DNA of 64,000 nt from Stigonema ocellatum SAG 48.90 = DSM 106950 (GTDB lineage Bacteria > Cyanobacteriota > Cyanobacteriia > Cyanobacteriales > Nostocaceae): positions 29,587-93,586 of the forward strand of contig JADQBA010000020.1 in the NCBI GenBank assembly GCA_016903675.1, given 5' to 3'. The position numbers and the translations under genes are program-made. Shown here piece by piece: positions 33,188 through 40,738 of the stretch. The notes under the pieces are model-generated. The model was not told where the DNA came from. It ran no database searches and saw only the letters and a list, made by a program, of their open reading frames with translations. Every line of letters begins with the position of its first letter. Position 1 is the first letter of the stretch.

Positions 33188-34600
33188 TTACATTTCCTCC
33201 AATTCCTTACCCTTTGTTTCTTTCACCAAAAAAGCCACAAAAAAGATAGAAATTGCTGATGAGATCGTATATATCCCATAGGCAGAACCCAGACCAAAAG
33301 ATTTGAGCAAGGGAGGAAATGTTGTGGAAATCATAAAGTTGGCAATCCACTGAACCGCAGCAGCCAAGGAAAGGGCAGCGGCTCGAATCTTGTTATTAAA
33401 TATTTCTCCTAATAGCACCCAGACAATCGGTCCCCAGGAAAACCCAAAACAGACAACATACAAATTTGCTGCCAGCAGTGCAACAATTCCCCATGAACCA
33501 GGTAGAGTAGGATTCCCTGTGGTAGGATTAATCGTAGAGTTTTTGAAAACAAGCGTCAAAGTTCCCAGGGTTACGGTCATACCAATTGAACCCAGAAGAA
33601 GTAGCGGTTTACGACCAAATTTGTCAACAAAGACCATGGCAATCAACGTGGTTAAAATATTCACAACTCCAGTAATCACCGTGATCAGCAGAGAACTCTT
33701 CTCAGAGAATCCAACTGCCTGCCACAAAACACTGCTGTAATAAAAAATAACGTTGATACCAACGAATTGTTGCAGAATAGACAACCCCATTCCAATCCAG
33801 ACTATGGGTAGCAACCCTCCACTTCGACTCAACAAATCGGAGAATTTGGGTTTGCGTTCTGTGAGCACAGTCTGGCGAATCTCTTCAACTTTTGCCCTGA
33901 CGTTACCTCCCTCAACTTTTTCTAATACATTTGCGGCTTCCTGATACCGTTTTTGTGCAATTAGGTATCGAGGTGATTCAGGAATCATCAACGCGGAAAC
34001 CCCATAGACAACTGCTGGCGGGACTTCTGTCCAGAACATCCAACGCCACGCCGGAATTCCAAACCAAAACGGTGCTTCTGCTGAACCTCCTGCACCCAAT
34101 GCAATGAAGTAGTCACAAAGTAAGGAGAGGAAAATCCCGACAACGATCGCCAGTTGTTGTAGTGAACCAAGTCTCCCTCGTAATTGAGCTGGTGCAACCT
34201 CGGCAATATAGGCTGGTGCAATGACACTCGCCATCCCAACAGCAATTCCGCCTAATGTCCGCCAAAAGATAAAGTCCCAAATGCCAAATGCAATTCCAGA
34301 GCCGATACCACCCAGAATAAATAAAATAGAAGCAACGATCATTGTTCTCGGACGACCTTGCCGATCTGCGATCGGTCCTGCGACAAAAGCTCCCAAAGCA
34401 GACCCTAGTAGCGCACAGGATACGGCAAAACCTGTCATGACGCTATCAGCATGAAACGCTTTTGACAAAGCTGAAACAGCGCCGTTAATCACAGCAGTAT
34501 CAAAACCAAACAAAAAACCACCCAGTGCCGCAGCACTCGCAATTAGAATAACAAAAGAAACATTTTGCTTCTTATTAAGAACTGGTTGTTGCAAATTCAT
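33188..34600 (-). CDS. Sugar porter family MFS transporter
   Basis: 470 residues, twelve predicted transmembrane helices. Sugar-porter signatures are intact: GFLFGFDTAVINGAV in helix 1, ADRQGRPR and DKFGRKP in the 2-3 and 8-9 loops, PESPRYLIAQ after helix 6, QQFVGINVIFYYS in helix 7, and KETKGKELEEM at the end. This family moves hexoses with protons; cyanobacterial members such as GlcP take up glucose or fructose. Substrate here is unproven. It is convergent with the DUF433 module, with element E between. Leader DNA upstream carries element A copy 2. Confidence 0.92.
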   Translation of the reverse strand: MNLQQPVLNKKQNVSFVILIASAAALGGFLFGFDTAVINGAVSALSKAFHADSVMTGFAVSCALLGSALGAFVAGPIADRQGRPRTMIVASILFILGGIGSGIAFGIWDFIFWRTLGGIAVGMASVIAPAYIAEVAPAQLRGRLGSLQQLAIVVGIFLSLLCDYFIALGAGGSAEAPFWFGIPAWRWMFWTEVPPAVVYGVSALMIPESPRYLIAQKRYQEAANVLEKVEGGNVRAKVEEIRQTVLTERKPKFSDLLSRSGGLLPIVWIGMGLSILQQFVGINVIFYYSSVLWQAVGFSEKSSLLITVITGVVNILTTLIAMVFVDKFGRKPLLLLGSIGMTVTLGTLTLVFKNSTINPTTGNPTLPGSWGIVALLAANLYVVCFGFSWGPIVWVLLGEIFNNKIRAAALSLAAAVQWIANFMISTTFPPLLKSFGLGSAYGIYTISSAISIFFVAFLVKETKGKELEEM

Positions 34601-35068
34601 TTTCTATACCTATATTTTGGCTTTGCATATGCGCGGCATGAATATCTCACTTCTAGACGCAAAGAAATTCTTAGCGCCTTTGCGCCTTTGCGTGAGACTT
34701 AAAAAAGATTTCATAGATTATTGATTAAAAAATTACGACAAAACTTCATGCCAATACCGTTCAGTTAGAACTAAACAATCTCTACAAAAGTTAACAGCCT
34801 GTAAAATTTATTAACTGAACCGTATTGGATTTTACCCAACTGTTATAATCATCTTTGAAAATAGCTTAATTCTTAAATAAATAGCCTATAGCTAAGTAGG
34901 TAGATAAAGAAAATCTTTGGATAGAAATCAAAATATATAGCCATCCTATAACAGCAGTGAAAATTCCATGCTTTAGAAACCCGGTAACTTTGGCGAAACC
35001 GGGTTTGGGGGACTTTCACAACTCCTGCACAGAGTGCTATAAACTGGTAGGCGCAAGTGCGATCGCTT
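34601..35068. other. Intergenic region with element A copy 2 and hairpin
   Basis: It contains element A copy 2 (34752-34827) and a GAAACCCGGT-type hairpin (34976-35007). An AGGCGCAAAGGCGC-type repeat lies near 34672-34695. No gene is seen. Confidence 0.6.
34752..34827. mobile_element. Element A copy 2 (MITE-like), no internal palindrome
   Basis: CAATACCGTTCAGTTA and TAACTGAACCGTATTG form the ends, with one mismatch. The interior is AT-rich and plain. No target duplication is visible, so the flanks have changed since insertion. Confidence 0.75.
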
Positions 35069-35404
35069 TTACGCCACAGCAAACCCAGTATATTGTCGCA
35101 CGTTAGGCTGATAAAAGCCGAGCACAATATGCTTCTTTGGGATACCAGCCTCTACCAGTTCATTCGCAATTCCATCTTCAGTCCCATCTCTCTGAATCCA
35201 GACCTTACCATCAATAATATCGATGTGGATTAGACAACCGTGAATCCGTTTAACCCTTTGCCATCCTAAAGACATTACTAGATATCTATTACGATCATGG
35301 TCAAAAATTGTTTCATTATAAATATCTCCATTAGCATATTGAATATCGACATATTTTGCTAAGATATTTTGAATAATTTGGCGATAGATGTCTAAAATAT
35401 CCAT
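35069..35404 (-). CDS. xisI: XisI family protein
   Basis: 111 residues. Typical XisI sequence: MDILDIYRQIIQNILAKY, DRNRYLVMSLGWQRVKRIHGCLIHIDIIDGKVWIQRDGTEDGIANELVEAGIPKKHIVLGFYQP, which is full length. In Anabaena XisI and XisH are needed, with the recombinase XisF, for excision of the fdxN element in heterocysts. Here no recombinase is adjacent, as in most genomes, where xisHI pairs are scattered in many copies. Overlaps xisH by 13 bases. The molecular role is unsettled. Confidence 0.93.
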   Translation of the reverse strand: MDILDIYRQIIQNILAKYVDIQYANGDIYNETIFDHDRNRYLVMSLGWQRVKRIHGCLIHIDIIDGKVWIQRDGTEDGIANELVEAGIPKKHIVLGFYQPNVRQYTGFAVA

Positions 35405-35808
35405 CTGACAATTACCTCCGGTTCTGGTTCAAAAACAATTAGTCTGACCCGCTGATTCTCCAGCAGAACTTTACCAATTGGCTCTTCAAAAATGTCAACA
35501 AAAACTGCTTCGCGGATACCAAGATATAGCATACGCTCAGGGTCAGTACGCGCTAGGATGTCGTTATAAACAATAAACTGACCTACAGCGTTTTTTAAAT
35601 CTTCAACTTCTGATGGACTAACAAAACTTTTAATTTCAACAGCAATCTTTTTTTCTATTTTTTCAGCCGCCAAAAGTTGCTGTGCACCTAAATCAATGAA
35701 CAAGTCTTTTAGACCCCATTTCACCATATAAGGGTCATGGGTGACTTTCCAACCATCCTTGATGAGCGCGTTTTTGAAACTATCATGATAGATGTCTCTA
35801 GCTGGCAC
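35392..35808 (-). CDS. xisH: XisH family protein
   Basis: 138 residues. It begins MPARDIYHDSFKNALIKDGW and contains LKDLFIDLGAQQLLAAEKIEKKIAVEIKSFVSPSEVEDLKNAVGQFIVYNDIL. The D...EIK pattern (Asp-x-n-Glu-Ile-Lys) resembles a PD-(D/E)XK nuclease core, a relationship that has been proposed for XisH. It is co-oriented and overlapping with xisI. The pair behaves like a two-gene module in the accessory region that also holds toxin-antitoxin genes. Confidence 0.93.
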   Translation of the reverse strand: MPARDIYHDSFKNALIKDGWKVTHDPYMVKWGLKDLFIDLGAQQLLAAEKIEKKIAVEIKSFVSPSEVEDLKNAVGQFIVYNDILARTDPERMLYLGIREAVFVDIFEEPIGKVLLENQRVRLIVFEPEPEVIVRWIF

Positions 35809-36028
35809 GCTGCCTACCTTTCACCGCGAAGACTTATTAATCCTTAGTATACAATAAAATTATTTAACCTGATAGGTGAGCGTAACTTTTCCCGAGAACA
35901 GACTTAGTAACGAAACTTAGCAATGTGGTTGGGTACGAAGCAGCGCTCACCCCAAACGACTAATTCTTTGCTAGTCTTAAAGTAAAGAAAACACAGATAT
36001 AATCAATTATTATTCTAGGTATTGTCTC

Positions 36029-37132
36029 ATGTCTACCGACTCTCCTCCTCTGATCGAAACGTATACCCCGGAGCGCTGGGTGGGGTGGAGTATGGACTTT
36101 ATTGAGGCAGGCTATACGGGTTTGTTGATTAAAAATGGCCGTGTCGTGCGGAAATTGGAACCAGGGCGTCATTTCAGCTTCGCCCTACCCTTGCTAGAAC
36201 AATGCGAACTGATTCTGGTAGACACCAAGATTCGCAACCTGGAGATTGTGTCTCATGGAGACTTTTTATCCCAAGACCAGTATCTGATTAATGTTTCCCT
36301 CAATGTGATGTATCAGGTAATGGACCCTAAACGAGTGGCTTTGGAATTATCTGAACCGATCGCAGCCCTCGTGAGTGCAGTCAAAGATAATCTGGGGGTG
36401 GCAATTGGTCAGGTACGTGTGGAACAGTTGACGACTCAAGGGAGAGCGCAAATTCGGCAATACATCCTTGACAATCCTGAAGTTTTCTATTCCTTAGGCT
36501 TTGCTCTGGAAGATGTGCGGGTGAACGACATCAGCTTCCCTCAGGGTCGTGGGGTAATTCGTCAAGTTGAAGGTATGAGTGCCCGAGAGGAAGCTGAATA
36601 CAAAGCAGCGTTAAAGGCGCAGATTGCCCAGGCTGGTCGTCCGCAGATTATACCGCAGCCCGTGCACCAGGTCAACATTATCTCTGGTGGGAATCGTAAC
36701 TCAAGTGACCCAACTCTTGAAACTGCTAGCATTGCTCAGATAGGCGCATCACCTCCTCAAGCCAGTTTGCCAACTCGGGATCACCTAACTCTTTCGCCAA
36801 CAGTGCTTGACCCGAATGCTGAGGAGGTTCCCATTCCACGTTTGGTAAACCAGTCATCAGGTGCGATCGCTATATTGTCAACTAGCCCCTTTACCATCGG
36901 ACGCGAACCGAGCAACACCCTCATCCTTGACGATCACCTCTGTTCGCGCTATCATGCCCAAATTATTAAACTAACTGACCCTCAGGGTATAGTCCGCTAC
37001 CAGATCATTGATCTGGGTAGTTCCAATGGCACTTTTGTAGATAGACAACGGCTTGTCCCTCAGCAACCCATCTGGCTGACTCCTGGAAATGTCATCAGGA
37101 TTGGTAGTCAGACGTGGACTTTTGAAGGTTGA
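36029..37132 (+). CDS. SPFH/band-7 domain protein fused to a C-terminal FHA domain
   Basis: 367 residues. The N-terminal SPFH-like domain (about 22-205) has GYTGLLIKNGRVVRKLEPGRHF, VDTKIRNLEI and the long helix REEAEYKAALKAQIAQAGRP. It is followed by a linker, then an FHA domain (about 280-365) with FTIGREPSNTLILDD, CSRYHAQI and GSSNGTFVDRQ. FHA domains bind phosphothreonine. SPFH proteins scaffold membrane microdomains, but there is no clear membrane anchor here. The two together suggest a scaffold that docks a phosphorylated partner, inferred from domains only. It converges on rsr with element E between. Confidence 0.85.
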   Translation: MSTDSPPLIETYTPERWVGWSMDFIEAGYTGLLIKNGRVVRKLEPGRHFSFALPLLEQCELILVDTKIRNLEIVSHGDFLSQDQYLINVSLNVMYQVMDPKRVALELSEPIAALVSAVKDNLGVAIGQVRVEQLTTQGRAQIRQYILDNPEVFYSLGFALEDVRVNDISFPQGRGVIRQVEGMSAREEAEYKAALKAQIAQAGRPQIIPQPVHQVNIISGGNRNSSDPTLETASIAQIGASPPQASLPTRDHLTLSPTVLDPNAEEVPIPRLVNQSSGAIAILSTSPFTIGREPSNTLILDDHLCSRYHAQIIKLTDPQGIVRYQIIDLGSSNGTFVDRQRLVPQQPIWLTPGNVIRIGSQTWTFEG

Positions 37133-37182
37133 GGGCAAAGCTTGAGCCCTAGGAACCAGAGCATCGACACAAACGCTTTTCT

Positions 37183-37233
37183 AGTCCTTTTCAAAGGACT
37201 TGAGCTATTAGCCTGGGGTTTATAACCCCAGGC
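37183..37233. repeat. Element E copy 2 between convergent genes
   Basis: AGTCCTTT/AAAGGACT (37183-37200) and GCCTGGGGTT/AACCCCAGGC (37211-37233), separated by TGAGCTATTA. Same order as copy 1 with compensatory stem changes. It may serve as a two-way terminator. Confidence 0.8.
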
Positions 37234-37236
37234 GGA

Positions 37237-38832
37237 CTACACATCACCGGTAGCTAACATCTGGATGATCCGAGGAATTCCCGGATCGAACCCACCTAGA
37301 TCCCAAGACAGCGGATCTTGAGGATCTACCAAGGTAATCCGGTAAGGTGCAAGGGTGATGTACACCGCCTTGATGTTGGGATTCACCTTTTGCCGATACG
37401 TAGCAAGCGCTTGACTTGGATGCTTATAACCGGCCCATGACTCACTATCAGTCCAGAAGCAGACCACATCTGCCTTGAACTTGTTCTTAATCATCCAGTC
37501 GTAAGCAACAGACGCATCTGTTCCGCCGAAGTTTTGGTTGCTAGCTTTACCAACAGCAGAACTAAAACTATCTTTGGCGGTGATACCTAAGTCGCGGAAG
37601 TCGGTAGCAAAGCCACGAATCATGTAATTTTTCTCTGCCTTTGCTGTCACCAGTGCCATTGTTGTGGCAACTTCACAACAACTCAGTCCCATATCCGCAA
37701 TCAAGCCACCCATAGAACCAGAAACATCTATGGCGTGCATGAACACTTTACCTGTGGGTTCCACCACATCAAAAGACAGTTCAACCGCCTTTTCTAAGAT
37801 CTCCACAATTCGGTCAACTGGGGCCCAAGTCTTCTTACTGCGTCCTAATGTCCCACCAGATTGATAAGTCTTGAGTGCCTTCAAAACATCAATCGGATGA
37901 ATGCGACCTTTACGTAGATATTCCTTGTTGTTAATAACTGCTTCAACTCGCTGTAAATTAGCGCGTTCACCAGACCCTAAAACACCCAGTTCAGTCAGTG
38001 AACCCAGGTTACGCAGCAATGCACCAATTGGCATTTCGTTGAACAGCAACTGCCATGCATCTTTATCCATCTTGCTGACAGGGGCAGCCATTTCATGAGT
38101 TAGGCGTCCTTGGGAAATAGCTTCATGGGTTTGGGTTGGATTACGCTTTAACCACTCATACCACCAAATTTGCGCCAACGCCGCAGAGGGGATTTCCTCT
38201 GGTAATACGAACCAACCTTTGACTACCCACTCAAACAGCTGTTGGTGATCTGGTGTTGGTGGTTTGACATGGAACAAACGCAAAGCATCGCGGTGGGAGA
38301 AATCATAGCGTTGCTGGTACTTCAGCAACTGGTAAGCCAAACCTTTAACATCTTCCCGTAAGAACCAATTTTTCCCAGCTTCGCGCACAACCTTCCCAAA
38401 TCCTCGCATAGACTTGGTGTAGTTCAGCCATTCATAAAAATGACTACCCGTGCGGACAACTTGTGGAAAGATTTCACCAAATGCCTTTTTAGCGGATGGT
38501 GCTTCACCCATAGATAGCAACACCAAAGCCAAGATCGGCGCACTGTTGTTGATGGCGCGTCCATCGCTGGCGTAAAGGATTTCTTCGGCTACACGCTGGG
38601 GATTTTTGGCGATCGCTTGCCTTACAACCGTCACAAAATCCTCAGTCAATTCCTGTTTTCCAGCATAGTAAGTGCTTTGTGCTGTACCAATTAGCAAACA
38701 GCGCCGTAGCATTTTCCAAATGCCAGCATCAAACATCCAACCCTGAGAACGTCCCTGGATCATCTCTGCCTCTCGTCCAGGAATAGGCTGAGTTTGTGGT
38801 GTACCTTTTTGGGTGAAGAACTTGTAGTTCAT
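37237..38832 (-). CDS. rsr: Ro60-like TROVE/vWA RNA-binding protein (Rsr)
   Basis: 531 residues. TROVE HEAT-repeat ring (about 15-345; VVRTGSHFYEWLNYTKSMRGFGKVVR, HRDALRLFHVKPP, YQQRYDF) followed by a von Willebrand A domain with the metal site DVSGSMGG (Asp369), VTAK and GGTDAS. Bacterial Ro orthologues bind noncoding Y RNAs and, in Deinococcus and Salmonella, help exonucleases such as PNPase in RNA decay and stress survival. The ring lumen takes RNA 3' ends and Y RNA binds the outer surface. The start codon has GGGAG nine bases upstream. A tRNA-mimic Y-like RNA gene lies 116 bases upstream on the same strand. Confidence 0.95.
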   Translation of the reverse strand: MNYKFFTQKGTPQTQPIPGREAEMIQGRSQGWMFDAGIWKMLRRCLLIGTAQSTYYAGKQELTEDFVTVVRQAIAKNPQRVAEEILYASDGRAINNSAPILALVLLSMGEAPSAKKAFGEIFPQVVRTGSHFYEWLNYTKSMRGFGKVVREAGKNWFLREDVKGLAYQLLKYQQRYDFSHRDALRLFHVKPPTPDHQQLFEWVVKGWFVLPEEIPSAALAQIWWYEWLKRNPTQTHEAISQGRLTHEMAAPVSKMDKDAWQLLFNEMPIGALLRNLGSLTELGVLGSGERANLQRVEAVINNKEYLRKGRIHPIDVLKALKTYQSGGTLGRSKKTWAPVDRIVEILEKAVELSFDVVEPTGKVFMHAIDVSGSMGGLIADMGLSCCEVATTMALVTAKAEKNYMIRGFATDFRDLGITAKDSFSSAVGKASNQNFGGTDASVAYDWMIKNKFKADVVCFWTDSESWAGYKHPSQALATYRQKVNPNIKAVYITLAPYRITLVDPQDPLSWDLGGFDPGIPRIIQMLATGDV

Positions 38833-38857
38833 TGTTGTATCTCCCAGCCTTTGCAGG

Positions 38858-38942
38858 CGAAAAGAGTTAGGAGTTAGAAGTTAGGAGTTAGGAGTTAATT
38901 CATAATTTCTTACTCCTAACTCCTCACTCCTAACTCCTCACT
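38858..38942. repeat. TTAGGAG and CTCCTAA heptamers upstream of rsr
   Basis: Three or more GTTAGGA units (38867-38896) and inverted CTAACTC-type units (38911-38942) between the Y RNA 3' end and rsr. A matching block (39081-39113) lies on the other side of the RNA gene. Confidence 0.85.
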
Positions 38943-38947
38943 TAAAT

Positions 38948-39075
38948 TGGTGTAGTGGGGCGGGATTTGAACCCGCGACCTCTCGAGCTACAATCGATAA
39001 CCCTCATTCTTCGGCCTTTGCAGGCAAGGGGTGAATAAGGATGTTTTAGCGCTCTACCACTGAGCTACCCACCAC
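38948..39075 (-). ncRNA. yrlA: YrlA-type bacterial Y RNA with tRNA-like domain
   Basis: 128 nt on the minus strand. The acceptor stem GTGGTGGG (39075-39068) pairs with CCCACTAC, including one G-T pair, and is followed by A and an encoded CCA. The D arm is GCTC-AGTGGTA-GAGC and the T arm is GCGGG-TTCAAAT-CCCGC. Between D and T arms lie 74 nt, far more than an anticodon arm plus variable loop. They form a GCTA/TAGC base stem, an 8-bp helix CCTTATTC/GAATGAGG, and an end loop with CCTTGCC opposite GGCCGAAG. The GCCGAAG segment fits the Ro-binding GNCGAA-type motif known from bacterial Y RNAs. No anticodon loop can be drawn. Its place beside rsr supports the call. Confidence 0.85.
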
Positions 39076-39078
39076 ATG

Positions 39079-39125
39079 TAAAGTTAGGAGTTAGGAGTTA
39101 GGAGTTAGGAGTTAATTCATAATTC
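39079..39125. repeat. TTAGGAG heptamers upstream of the Y RNA
   Basis: Four to five TTAGGAG units followed by TTAATTCATAATTCC. Between the predicted promoter and the mature RNA 5' end, so probably in the precursor. Confidence 0.85.
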
Positions 39126-39152
39126 CTTTTGGGAAATTTACTCTGTAATACA

Positions 39153-39181
39153 AATGTAGTATCTAAATTATTGGATGTCAA
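39153..39181 (-). promoter_or_regulatory. Promoter for Y RNA and rsr
   Basis: On the minus strand, TTGACA (39181-39176), a 17-base spacer and TACATT (39158-39153). Transcription would begin near 39146, about 70 bases before the tRNA-like domain, implying 5' processing, for example by RNase P. Confidence 0.55.
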
Positions 39182-39320
39182 GTAGCTGGGAAATTAATTT
39201 TGAAATTCTTGCTGATGTAGTATTGCGAAGGTATTTTCAAAGAAGCTGGGTTGCTGTAGCCAGATACTATATTAAAAAAATAACTCAGTATTTAATGATT
39301 GTCCAACTGTGCCCACATCC

Positions 39321-39372
39321 GCCTGGGACTCGAAGTCCCAGGCTCATAGCATAAGTCCTCTAAGAGAGGACT
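39321..39372. repeat. Element E copy 3, inverted orientation
   Basis: GCCTGGGACT/AGTCCCAGGC (39321-39343) and AGTCCTCT/AGAGGACT (39354-39372). Reverse orientation relative to copies 1 and 2, with a third set of stem bases. Confidence 0.78.
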
Positions 39373-39696
39373 ACCTGTTGCGGAAGTATTGTCAATTTTA
39401 TAACTTTCAACATCGCTGGCAAATTTTCTCCCAGTAATGCTCGCCAGTGAGTTTGTTAAGAATTATTGTTAGCAAGGAATTGAAGTCAGGTACTAGCACT
39501 CAGAAACCCAGCACTTCGTTCTTCTCTGCTCCCCTACACCCCCACACCCCCACACCCCCACACCCTTACCCTCCTACACCCTTTGTCAATCCGTCCGGAA
39601 AAATTTTAGCAAAAAAACAAATACTACAAACAAACGTCCCAATTTTTGCCAAGATAATATTATTATTTTCCAAAAAGCCACTTGGCAAAAATCGGC

Positions 39697-40434
39697 ATGA
39701 GTGAAAACACAATAGAAAGCTACGGCAAGGGTTTTCTCGTTATACTTTTGCCAATCTCCTTTTTAATTATTTTCCTTGTTGCCACCTGGAAAATTTGGCT
39801 AGCAGTAATTCTACTAGTCTTGGCTTTCAATATTTGGCAGTACTATCGGTGGCAACAGTGGTGTCTGCAAGTTAACCCGATATTCAATCAAATGATTCGG
39901 GAAAACCAAGGCAGGATTACGCCAATAGACTTGGCAATGAAGGGAAATTTTTCAGGAGAGACAGCAAAACGTTACTTAGACGGCAAAGCAATGGAATTTG
40001 GTGCTCGCACCCTTGACTCTGAAGATGGAAGCGAGGTGTATCATTTTATCACCGCCAGCACTCTGGGCAGCATACTTGACAGTAGTGAGCCACCCAAAGA
40101 ACTTTCTTCTCAACCAGCAGCCACAGCGACCCTACCAATTCTGACACCGCCGCAGCCCAAACAGCAACAAGAACCAGAACCAGAAACTGAATCACAACCC
40201 CACCCAACCCAGGAGGAAGTAAAACGACCACTAGAAAAACAGTTACTTTTTGGATCTCTCATTCAATCTGAACTGGCGAAACGACTAAATGTTTATTCCA
40301 GCACAGTATATAAACGGCGAGAAGATCCAGATTTTCCTCAGTGGAGTCGCAGTAAGGACCCAGATGGCATTGCTTGGACATATTCCAAAAAAACTAAGGA
40401 GTTTTTTCCACTGGAAGAAGAAGGGAAAAGTTAA
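39697..40434 (+). CDS. Membrane protein with C-terminal helix-turn-helix-like segment
   Basis: 245 residues from ATG 39697 (a TTG at 39682 would add five). Two adjacent hydrophobic helices (about 12-50; FLVILLPISFLIIFLVATWKIWLAVILLVLAFNIWQYY) are followed by a DUF-like core (RITPIDLAMKGNFSGETAKRYLDGKA), a Gln/Pro/Glu-rich linker, and a C-terminal segment LFGSLIQSELAKRLNVYSSTVYKRRED that reads as a helix-turn-helix. The core's SGETAKRYLD also looks like a winged-helix turn. Possibly a membrane-bound regulator. Function unknown. Moderate confidence that the gene is real and cyanobacterial. Confidence 0.7.
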   Translation: MSENTIESYGKGFLVILLPISFLIIFLVATWKIWLAVILLVLAFNIWQYYRWQQWCLQVNPIFNQMIRENQGRITPIDLAMKGNFSGETAKRYLDGKAMEFGARTLDSEDGSEVYHFITASTLGSILDSSEPPKELSSQPAATATLPILTPPQPKQQQEPEPETESQPHPTQEEVKRPLEKQLLFGSLIQSELAKRLNVYSSTVYKRREDPDFPQWSRSKDPDGIAWTYSKKTKEFFPLEEEGKS

Positions 40435-40438
40435 AAGT

Positions 40439-40738
40439 TAGGAATGGGGAGTGGGGAATGGGGAATGGGGAATGGGGAATCGGGAGTGGGGAGTGGGGAG
40501 TGGGGAGAAAGTACATTTTCATACTTTGTGATGTACGTAATTCATAACGATCGCGTCTTGGACTAGGAGGAAGCAGACCCAATGAAAAAATTTCATTACC
40601 AAACATGAAAATTTTTTTCCCCACTCCCCACTCCCCATTCCCCACTCCCCATTCCCCATTCCCTACTCCCCATTCCCCACTCCCCATTCCCCATTCCCTA
40701 CTCCCCACTCCCCATTCCCCACTCCCCATTCCCCCTTC
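40439..40738. repeat. Inverted heptamer blocks GGGGAAT / ATTCCCC flanking a spacer
   Basis: Units at 40442-40506 and complementary units at 40618-40738 face each other around 110 bases. The right block enters the pyrD reading frame. Confidence 0.9.

Larger units (their letters stand above)
38833..39696. other. Intergenic region with Y RNA gene, promoter and repeats
   Basis: It holds TTAGGAG repeats on both sides of the Y RNA, a consensus-like promoter (39153-39181), element E copy 3 (39321-39372), and CCCACAC repeats (about 39530-39582). Short frames over the last repeats are not credible genes. Confidence 0.8.

Noticed and set aside
38948..39075. Ordinary tRNA with intron or long variable arm
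   Set aside because: No anticodon stem-loop can be drawn. The interval between D and T arms is 74 nt and contains a Ro-binding-like motif, and the gene adjoins rsr. A group I intron would need several hundred bases.
39447..39704. 85-codon plus-strand ORF
   Set aside because: It contains CCCACAC-repeat translation (PHTPTPPHPYPP) and no domain, and it ends inside the next gene.
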